The notes under the pieces are model-generated. The model searched no databases and was not told the DNA's origin. It worked only from the letters and a program-made list of their open reading frames with translations. From Streptomyces sp. NRRL S-118 (GTDB lineage: Bacteria; Actinomycetota; Actinomycetes; Streptomycetales; Streptomycetaceae), in contig NZ_KL591005.1 of the NCBI RefSeq assembly GCF_000716335.1, positions 253,797 to 270,366 on the forward strand: 16,570 bases of DNA. Reading direction: 5' to 3'. Shown here piece by piece: positions 6,964 to 16,570 of the stretch; position 1 is the first letter of the stretch, and every line of letters starts with the position of its first letter. Both the position numbers and the translations under genes were made by a program.

Positions 6964-7686
6964 TCAGGCCGAACGCACGATGCCCTGGGCCCGCGCCGCG
7001 GCGAGCCAGGCCGGGAACTCCGCGACCAGCCGGTCGTAGAGCACGCCGTCGGGGACGCGGGACGGGTCGGTGCCCGCGTGGAAGAAGCCCGCGTTGTCGA
7101 CGCAGCGCTTCGCGGGCACGGCGAGCTCGTCGAGCCTGCGCAGGAAGTCGAACTGGCGGCTGTCCGGGTCGCCGAAGCCGATGAACTGCCAGAACAGGGG
7201 CAGTTTCGCCGCCTTGCAGACGTAGCGTTCGGCCGCGAGCCTGCTGGTCGGTCCTCCGTCCGTCTGGAAGACGACGAGCGCGGGCGTGGCGGCACCGCTG
7301 TCGAGGTAGTGGTCGATGACCGCGTCCATGGCCAGGTGGTAGTTGGTCCTGCCCATGTGGTCGAGGTTCGCCACGATCCGTTCGATCCTGCCGTGGTGGT
7401 CCGCCGGTGCGATCTCGGTCTCGGCGTCGATGTCCGTCGAGAAGAAGACGACAGGGACGCGCCCGTCGTCGTCGAGGTGGGCCGACAGGCTCAGCACCCG
7501 GTCGGCGAGCGCCTGGACGCTGCCGTCCCGGTAGTACGGCCGCATCGAGCCGGAGTGGTCGACCACGAGGTAGACGGCGGCGCGCTCGCCGCTCAGCCCG
7601 TGCTTGCGGAGGGAGACACCCGCGCTCTTGTAGAGGTCGACCAGCGCGGGCGCGGTCTCCTCCATCTTCCGGAGGCTGATCGGCAT
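6964..7686 (-). CDS. VWA (von Willebrand factor A) domain protein
   Basis: This is a 240-residue cytosolic protein with a single VWA domain. The metal-ion-dependent adhesion site is complete: Asp43-x-Ser45-x-Ser47 in VVDHSGSM, Thr114 in GRTNYH and Asp143 in FQTDGG. The first 35 residues (LRKMEETAPALVDLYKSAGV) look like the N-terminal extension of the TerF/tellurite-resistance-associated VWA proteins common in Streptomyces. No signal peptide or membrane segment is seen. VWA domains bind a divalent metal and mediate protein-protein contacts; the partner is unknown, and no TerD-like gene is in the window. The ATG at 7686 has no Shine-Dalgarno site, but TAATCT (7693-7698, minus strand) lies six bases before it, suggesting a leaderless mRNA. 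A second in-frame ATG lies seven codons in. Confidence 0.85.
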   Translation of the reverse strand: MPISLRKMEETAPALVDLYKSAGVSLRKHGLSGERAAVYLVVDHSGSMRPYYRDGSVQALADRVLSLSAHLDDDGRVPVVFFSTDIDAETEIAPADHHGRIERIVANLDHMGRTNYHLAMDAVIDHYLDSGAATPALVVFQTDGGPTSRLAAERYVCKAAKLPLFWQFIGFGDPDSRQFDFLRRLDELAVPAKRCVDNAGFFHAGTDPSRVPDGVLYDRLVAEFPAWLAAARAQGIVRSA

Positions 7687-7739
7687 ACGAGGAGATTAGG
7701 GGACCGTCACCGTTCTCCGCCGGGCCTTCGGGAAAGGGT

Positions 7740-7783
7740 GCAGCGCCTGCCGAAGGTCCGGTCGGGGACACGGCAGGCGCTGC
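7740..7783. repeat. 13-bp perfect inverted repeat in the VWA-gltD gap
   Basis: GCAGCGCCTGCCG (7740-7752) is perfectly complementary to CGGCAGGCGCTGC (7771-7783), separated by 18 nt. It lies 54 bases before the VWA start and more than 200 bases after the gltD stop, beyond the stronger hairpin at 7863-7908. It may be a second terminator or a regulatory structure or operator upstream of the VWA gene. Confidence 0.5.
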
Positions 7784-7862
7784 TGTGTTCCGCACGCCGT
7801 TGTACGGGACGAATGAGGGGTGCCTCGGGCCACTGGGGGCCGGGCCGGTGGAGGACGACTGT

Positions 7863-7908
7863 CCGGCCGGGGGCGCCGCGTACGTCATCGTACGCGGCGC
7901 CCGGCCGG
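7863..7908 (-). terminator. Terminator hairpin of the gltBD operon
   Basis: GGGCGCCGCGTACG (7871-7884) and CGTACGCGGCGCCC (7889-7902) form a perfect 14-bp stem with a TCAT loop. It is extended by six more pairs (7863-7868 with 7903-7908) past a two-G bulge. It lies about 87 bases beyond the gltD stop on the transcribed strand. The 7687-7994 gap otherwise holds only this hairpin, the 7740-7783 repeat and the VWA promoter region; I see no gene there. Confidence 0.7.
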
Positions 7909-7994
7909 TGTGCGGCACCGGACCGCCCGGGACTCCGGACGGGTCGGGGCCTCGGGACGGTCGGGGGCTCCTCGGCGGCGCGGGCGAGCGGCCG

Positions 7995-9450
7995 TCAGAC
8001 CGCCAGGGCGCGGTCCGTCGGGCGGATCGGGGCGGGCAGTTCGCTCGCACCCGTCAGGTAGCGGTCCACTCCGCGGGCGGCGGAGCGTCCCTCGGCGATG
8101 GCCCAGACGATGAGCGACTGGCCGCGGCCGGCGTCACCGGCGACGAAGACGCCGTCGACGTTGGTCGCGTAGCTCTCGTCACGCGCGATGTTGCCGCGCG
8201 CGTCGAGCTCCAGGCCGAACTGCTCCACCAGGCCGTTGGACTGGTCGGTGCCGGTGAAGCCCATGGCGAGGGTGACGAGCTGGGCCGGGATCTTCCGCTC
8301 GGTGCCCGGCTTCTGCTCCAGCTTGCCGTCCTTGAACTCGACCTCGACGAGGTGGAGGAACTGGACGTTGCCGTCCTCGTCGCCCTCGAAGTGGGTGGTG
8401 GAGACGGAGTAGACCCGCTCGCCGCCCTCCTCGTGGGCCGAGGTGACCTTGTAGAGCATGGGGAAGGTCGGCCAGGGCTGGGTGACCGGGTTCCGGTCCT
8501 CGCCCGGCTTGGGCATGATCTCCAGCTGCGTGACGGACAGCGCGCCCTGGCGGTGGGCGGTGCCCACGCAGTCCGCGCCGGTGTCGCCGCCGCCGATGAC
8601 CACGACGTGCTTGCCCTCGGCGGTGATCGGGGGCGCCACGAAGTCGCCCTCCTGCACCTTGTTGGCGAGCGGCAGGTACTCCATCGCGAAGTGGATGCCC
8701 TTGAGCTCGCGCCCCGGCACGGGCAGGTCGCGCGAGACGGTGGCGCCGGCGGCGATGACGACGGCGTCGTACCGCTGCCGCAGCTTCGCGGCGTCGATGT
8801 CGCGGCCGATCTCGATCTCGGTGCGGAACTTGGTGCCCTCCGCGCGCATCTGCTCGATGCGGCGGTTGATGTGCACCTTCTCCATCTTGAACTCGGGGAT
8901 GCCGTACCGCAGCAGACCGCCGATGCGGTCGGCCCGCTCGTACACGGCGACCGTGTGGCCGGCGCGGGTCAGCTGCTGCGCGGCGGCGAGGCCCGCCGGG
9001 CCGGAGCCGATGACGGCGACGGTCTTGCCGGACAGCCGCTCCGGCGGCTGCGGCGTGACGTCACCGTTGTCCCACGCCTTGTCGATGATCGAGACCTCGA
9101 CGTTCTTGATGGTGACCGGCGGCTGGTTGATGCCCAGCACGCACGCCGACTCGCACGGGGCCGGGCACAGCCGCCCGGTGAACTCCGGGAAGTTGTTCGT
9201 GGCGTGCAGGCGCTCGCTCGCGGCCTGCCAGTCCTCGCGGTAGGCGTAGTCGTTCCACTCGGGGATCAGGTTCCCGAGCGGACAGCCGTTGTGGCAGAAC
9301 GGGATGCCGCAGTCCATGCACCGGCCGGCCTGCTTGCTGATGATCGGCAGCAGGGAGCCGGGGACGTAGACCTCGTTCCAGTCCTTGACGCGCTCGGCCA
9401 CGGGGCGGGTCTTGGCGACCTCGCGCCCGGTGGTCAGGAAGCCCTTGGGG

Positions 9451-9458
<8 letters not shown>
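7995..9458 (-). CDS. gltD: Glutamate synthase (NADPH) small subunit
   Basis: This is the 487-residue beta subunit, normal length. It oxidises NADPH on FAD and passes electrons through iron-sulfur clusters to GltB for reductive conversion of 2-oxoglutarate plus glutamine to two glutamates in the cytosol. The N-terminal cluster cysteines are visible as C47, C50, C55, C59 ([13 protein letters not shown]) and C98, C102, C106 (CPAPCESAC). The FAD Rossmann motif GSGPAG starts at 151 and the NADPH motif GGGDTG at 289. The C-terminal [15 protein letters not shown] motif is the usual FAD end. The ATG overlaps the gltB stop by eight bases, with GGAGG nine bases upstream, so the two genes are translationally coupled. 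A strong terminator follows. Confidence 0.97.
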
Positions 9459-14013
<4,555 letters not shown>

Positions 14014-14046
14014 CGGCTCTCCCGTCGTCGTCGTGGCTGGGGGCAC

Positions 14047-14067
14047 CTCCCAGACGGAGTCTGGGGG
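14047..14067 (-). promoter_or_regulatory. Stem-loop just upstream of gltB
   Basis: CTCCCAGAC (14047-14055) pairs with GTCTGGGGG (14059-14067) around GGA: eight Watson-Crick pairs and one G-T/U pair. It ends 33 bases before the chosen gltB ATG. Similar CACCTCCC/GGGGGAG hairpins are, as I recall, widespread between Streptomyces genes, so it may be one copy of a dispersed intergenic palindrome rather than a gltB-specific element. Confidence 0.5.
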
Positions 14068-14103
14068 AGCTAGTGCCAGAGGGACGACGTTGGCCCTCCG
14101 CGA

Positions 14104-14119
14104 AATTTCGTGCAGGTTA
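14104..14119 (-). promoter_or_regulatory. Partial GlnR-like box upstream of gltB
   Basis: Minus strand GTAAC-CTGCAC-GAAAT fits the GlnR a-site gTnAC exactly and the b-site GaAAc at four of five positions, with the required six-base spacing. Only one a/b pair is seen, whereas strong GlnR targets carry two. GlnR is the global nitrogen regulator of actinomycetes, and gltBD is a plausible target. Short motif, so chance occurrence is possible. Confidence 0.35.
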
Positions 14120-14534
14120 CATGATGGAATGTTTCTCGAAAAGCGGATAGTTCATTCCAGCATGCGGACACCGCATGGGGCGGTGGAGTGTGTTGTCGCA
14201 GGTGGGGCCGGGTGGGCGGGGTGGCCGTCCGGCGGCCTGCGGGGGGAGCGGGCTTCGTTGCCCGCAGCGCTCACGGCTCATGCCCGCTGTTCAAGGAATC
14301 GAAACCGTCGCGTTACGGCTCATTATGCGCCGCGGTGCATAGTGTCTCACCGGCGGGTGGGGTCCCGCCATTGGAGGTTCATCACATCCGTCGGTGGGGG
14401 CGCGCCCGCCGTGTCCGGAGCGCGGGGATACGGGAGGAACGAGAGCTTCCACCGTAACCGCCGCATGCCCGGCGGGGAAGCGGAAACCGCGGCCCATCTC
14501 GGCGCATGCCGGAGGTGCCGCGGACTCGCGGGTC

Positions 14535-14563
14535 CCGGGCCCGGGGTGCGGCCCCGGGCCCGG
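14535..14563 (-). terminator. Terminator hairpin after the metal transporter gene
   Basis: A perfect 12-bp GC-only stem (14535-14546 with 14552-14563) with loop TGCGG starts six bases past the stop codon of the minus-strand transporter gene. Its position and strength make termination very likely, although it has no U tract. Confidence 0.7.
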
Positions 14564-14568
14564 CGGGG

Positions 14569-15297
14569 TCAGAGTGCCGCGCCGAACAAGGCGCCGAGAC
14601 CGTAGGTGACGGCGGCGGCCGCACCACCGAGGGCCAGCTGGCGCAGGCCGCTGTACCACCAGCTGCGCGCGGTCACGCGCGCCACCAGCGCACCGCAGGC
14701 GAACAGCCCGAGCAGCGCCAGCAGCACGGCCGGCCAGAGCGCGGTCGCGCCCAGCAGGTACGGCAGGACGGGCAGGAGCGCGCCGAGCGCGAAGGACCCG
14801 AAGGAGGAAGCCGCGGCCACCAGCGGCGAGGGCAGATCGTCGGGGTCGATGCCGAGCTCCTCGCGGGCGTGGATCTCCAGCGCCTGCTCGGGGTCCCTGG
14901 ACAGCTGCATGGCCACCTCGCGGGCGAGCGGAGGCTCGACGCCGCGCGCCACGTACAGCGCGGCGAGCTCCTCCATCTCGTCCACCGGGTGCTTGCGCAA
15001 CTCGCGGCGCTCGACGTCCAGTTCAGCCTCCACCAGCTCGCGCTGGGACGCCACGGACGTGTACTCGCCCGCCGCCATGGAGAACGCACCGGCGGCCAGT
15101 CCGGCGAGGCCCGTGATGACGATGGTCTGCTGGGAGACCGCACCACCCGCGACACCGGTCATCAGGGCGAGGTTCGACACGAGCCCGTCCATCGCGCCGA
15201 ACACCGCCGGCCGCAGCCACCCGCCGTTCACATCGCGGTGCGTGTGGTTGTCGCGGTGCGCTTCGTGAAGCGTCGCCTCGGTCTCGATGATGGACAC
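14569..15297 (-). CDS. VIT1/CCC1-family (Fe2+/Mn2+) membrane transporter
   Basis: From the GTG at 15297, with GGGGAG four bases before it, the product is 242 residues and matches family length. Five membrane segments are visible (about 31-50, 58-78, 160-182, 184-206, 217-240). The hallmark first and second helices are GAMDGLVSNLALMTG (34-48) and AGAFSMAAGEYTSVASQRE (69-87), with the metal-path Asp37, Met74 and Glu78. Between helices 2 and 3 lies a Glu-rich cytoplasmic domain (about 88-155) that loads metal in plant VIT1. The N-terminus has a His-rich patch (HEAHRDNHTHRD, 11-22), possibly an additional metal ligand. The family moves Fe2+ or Mn2+ out of the cytosol in exchange for protons. It is transcribed alone, followed by a strong terminator, and diverges from the ADP-ribosylglycohydrolase gene. 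Confidence 0.9.
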   Translation of the reverse strand: MSIIETEATLHEAHRDNHTHRDVNGGWLRPAVFGAMDGLVSNLALMTGVAGGAVSQQTIVITGLAGLAAGAFSMAAGEYTSVASQRELVEAELDVERRELRKHPVDEMEELAALYVARGVEPPLAREVAMQLSRDPEQALEIHAREELGIDPDDLPSPLVAAASSFGSFALGALLPVLPYLLGATALWPAVLLALLGLFACGALVARVTARSWWYSGLRQLALGGAAAAVTYGLGALFGAAL

Positions 15298-15504
15298 AGT
15301 TCTCCCCTTGCTCCGGTGCAGCGGGTCCGGTGACCCCGCTCCCCCAACACCTCGAAAATACGCGCGATGTAAGGGGCTCGCCAGCAAGGCAGGCTTTACT
15401 AACCACCTGTCATCGGGGTGACAGAGCCGCCCTTCGCGACACCCCCCGGCCGCTGCGGGGCACACATCCGGGAATCGGATCGCCGCGCACCGAAGGGCCA
15501 CGCG
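15298..15504. promoter_or_regulatory. Divergent promoter region of the transporter and ADP-ribosylglycohydrolase genes
   Basis: This 207-base gap holds three visible structures. AGCGGG/CCCGCT (about 15320-15340) is a hairpin in the transporter leader. The degenerate iron-box-like 19-mer lies at 15385-15403. CTGTCA/TGACAG (15407-15424, 6-nt loop) is a perfect palindrome. GAAGGG about seven bases before 15505 is the ribosome site of the plus-strand gene. The less GC-rich part (15350-15410) is where promoters would be expected, but I could not fix -35/-10 pairs. Confidence 0.5.
15385..15403. promoter_or_regulatory. Degenerate DtxR/DmdR-type iron-box candidate
   Basis: CAAGGCAGGCTTTACTAAC matches 12 of 19 positions of the DtxR/IdeR/DmdR consensus TWAGGTWAGSCTWACCTWA, including AGG, the central GS and TWAC. 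It lies about 90 bases upstream of the start of the VIT1-like metal transporter. The sequence is weaker than well-proven iron boxes, so the call is tentative. Confidence 0.35.
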
Positions 15505-16509
15505 ATGGAGTCGACGGCAAGCTCGCTCCTCCTCGACCGAGCGCGGGGCGCACTGCTCGGACTGGCCGTCGGGGACGCACTCGGGGCTCCGGCCGAGAAC
15601 ATGCGTCCGTCCGAGATCCGGCGTACGTGGGGCCGTATCGAAGGGTTCGTCGCGGACGAACCCGCGGGCACGGACGACACCGAGTACGCGATCTTCTCCG
15701 GGCTGCTGCTCGCCCGGCACGGCTCGGCGCTGACCGTGGCCCACGTGGAGAAGGCGTGGCACCACTGGATCGCCGACCTGGACGAAGGGCCGTTCCGCGG
15801 CGCCGGGTTCAGCGAGCGCGGCACCCTGGAGAACTTGCGGCGCGGCCTCGCCGCCCCGATCTCGGCGCAGCACCGCCACGCCTGGAGCGACGGCCTGGCG
15901 ATGCGGGCGGCACCGTTCGGGGTGTTCGCCGCGGGGCGCCCGGCGGAAGCGGCACGGCTGGTGGCGATCGACGGCTCGGTCAGCCACGAGGGCGAGGGCA
16001 TCTACGGAGGCCAGGCGGTCGCGGCGGGCGTGGCGGCGGCGATGTCGGGCGCGGACCCGGCCTCGATCATCGCCGCGGCCCTGTCGGTGGTGCCGATGGA
16101 CTCGTGGACCGCCCGCTCGATGCGCCGCGCGGTCGTCGCGGCGCAGCGCGTCCAGCCCGACCCGCTCGTCCGCGAACGCACCGTCCGCTCGGCGGTCGTC
16201 ATCGGCGGCTATCCGTGGACGGACCTGGCACCGGAGGCCGTCGGCCTGGCCTTCGGGGCCTTCGCCGCCGCGCGCGGCGACTTCCGTACGGCCGTCCTGA
16301 CCGCGGTCAACATGGGCCGGGACGCCGACACGACCGCCGCGGTGGCGGGCGCCCTGGCCGGCGCGATGTCGGGCGCATCGGCGATTCCCCCGGAATGGGC
16401 GTCCGCGATCGGCCCGGTGCGCGGGAGCTGCCTGCCTTCCATGCGGGGCCACCACGTCCTGGACATCGCGGAACTCCTGACCCCCGACGACAACCCGGAG
16501 GACCCGTGA
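15505..16509 (+). CDS. ADP-ribosylglycohydrolase family protein
   Basis: From the ATG at 15505 (GAAGGG ribosome site) the product is 334 residues. The all-helical ADP-ribosylglycohydrolase fold is shown by RARGALLGLAVGDALGAPAE (12-31), the first metal motif TDDT at 56-59, and the second metal motif GRDADTT at 271-277 (Asp273, Asp275). Together these bind the two Mg2+ or Mn2+ ions needed for catalysis. Such enzymes (DraG, ARH1/3) remove ADP-ribose from proteins or other acceptors in the cytosol. All key residues are present. A frame from GTG 15418 would add 29 unconvincing residues. The stop overlaps the next start by four bases (GTGA), so the two genes form an operon. The substrate cannot be read from sequence. 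Confidence 0.92.
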   Translation: MESTASSLLLDRARGALLGLAVGDALGAPAENMRPSEIRRTWGRIEGFVADEPAGTDDTEYAIFSGLLLARHGSALTVAHVEKAWHHWIADLDEGPFRGAGFSERGTLENLRRGLAAPISAQHRHAWSDGLAMRAAPFGVFAAGRPAEAARLVAIDGSVSHEGEGIYGGQAVAAGVAAAMSGADPASIIAAALSVVPMDSWTARSMRRAVVAAQRVQPDPLVRERTVRSAVVIGGYPWTDLAPEAVGLAFGAFAAARGDFRTAVLTAVNMGRDADTTAAVAGALAGAMSGASAIPPEWASAIGPVRGSCLPSMRGHHVLDIAELLTPDDNPEDP

Positions 16510-16570
16510 CGCCCCCCAATCCGGCGGAGCACGCCCCCGCCACCGCCCCTGCCCGCCCCCGGGCCACCCG
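16506..16570 (+). CDS. Start of a downstream gene, cut by the window end
   Basis: A GTG at 16506 overlaps the ADP-ribosylglycohydrolase stop as GTGA, and CGGAGGA lies just upstream (16496-16502), so this is a well-supported start. The 21 visible codons read VTPPNPAEHAPAT and continue Pro/Ala-rich, with no recognisable motif and no signal peptide. The 4-base overlap predicts translational coupling and a related role to the upstream enzyme. I cannot name it. Confidence 0.65.
   Translation, partial: MTPPNPAEHAPATAPARPRAT

Larger units (their letters stand above)
14014..14568 (-). promoter_or_regulatory. Long non-coding region upstream of gltB
   Basis: These 555 bases hold no convincing gene; the short frames have no ribosome site and low-complexity composition. 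Reading leftward toward gltB there is a possible -10 CATAAT (14322-14327), 17 bases from a weak GTGAGA. Hairpins follow at 14248-14265 (GCGGGC/GCCCGC) and 14161-14177 (CATGCGG-ACA-CCGCATG). A less GC-rich stretch at 14100-14160 contains the GlnR-like pair, and a stem-loop lies at 14047-14067. If transcription starts near 14315, the leader would be about 300 nt. At the far end is the terminator of the metal transporter gene. Confidence 0.5.

Noticed and set aside
14161..14530. Short open frames in the gltB upstream gap as possible small proteins or a leader peptide
   Set aside because: None has a ribosome site plus plausible composition; they are Arg/Pro/Gly-rich and overlap hairpins, with no run of glutamine or glutamate codons that would suggest an attenuator peptide.
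15298..16455. Minus-strand extension of the metal-transporter frame across the ADP-ribosylglycohydrolase gene
   Set aside because: It runs antisense to a well-supported enzyme gene, and its residues have no similarity to the VIT1 family; GTG 15297 with a ribosome site is the start.

Overview
The window is very GC-rich, with third-codon-position G/C bias, frequent GTG starts, Shine-Dalgarno sites of the GGAGG/GGGAG type and closely packed operons. Together with the gene content (a KstR2-type TetR regulator, a GATase-type GltB with its GltD partner, Streptomyces-style small cold-shock and cupin proteins) this points to an actinomycete chromosome, most likely Streptomyces or a close relative. 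No tRNA, rRNA, CRISPR array, transposase or phage gene was seen.

Region by region. (1) 1-32 is the very start of a cold-shock protein gene on the minus strand, with a structured leader behind it. (2) 258-5012 is a divergent catabolic locus. On the minus strand are an SDR oxidoreductase (ipdF-like), a TetR regulator (kstR2-like) and a thiolase (fadA6-like). On the plus strand are two acyl-CoA dehydrogenase-family genes joined by a TGATG overlap. A 45-bp divergent promoter region holds a KstR2-like palindrome. The gene set and part of the order match the HIP (steroid C/D-ring) degradation cluster known from mycobacteria and rhodococci. (3) 5075-5872 is a decayed patch: a cupin gene with a frameshift in a G run, a minus-strand remnant resembling the C-terminus of an AI-2E-type transporter, and an orphan ricin-B lectin fragment. 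(4) 5922-7686 holds three minus-strand accessory genes: a PNPOx-like flavin/cofactor protein, a small secreted four-cysteine protein and a VWA-domain protein. (5) 7995-14013 is the gltB-gltD operon for NADPH-dependent glutamate synthase, preceded by a long structured non-coding leader. (6) 14569-15297 is a VIT1/CCC1-family metal transporter (minus). Divergent from it, 15505-16509 is an ADP-ribosylglycohydrolase (plus), whose stop overlaps the start of a further gene running off the window.

How they work together: the first locus looks like a single-regulator catabolic switch in which one operator sits between two promoters whose -10 elements nearly coincide. The gltBD operon is the assimilatory half of GS-GOGAT nitrogen assimilation, and its upstream region contains a partial GlnR-like box. 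The VIT1-like transporter has a degenerate iron-box-like sequence in its upstream region. The most surprising elements are regulatory DNA and gene decay. I saw no clear new multi-gene system such as a defence island or biosynthetic cluster, and none is claimed.
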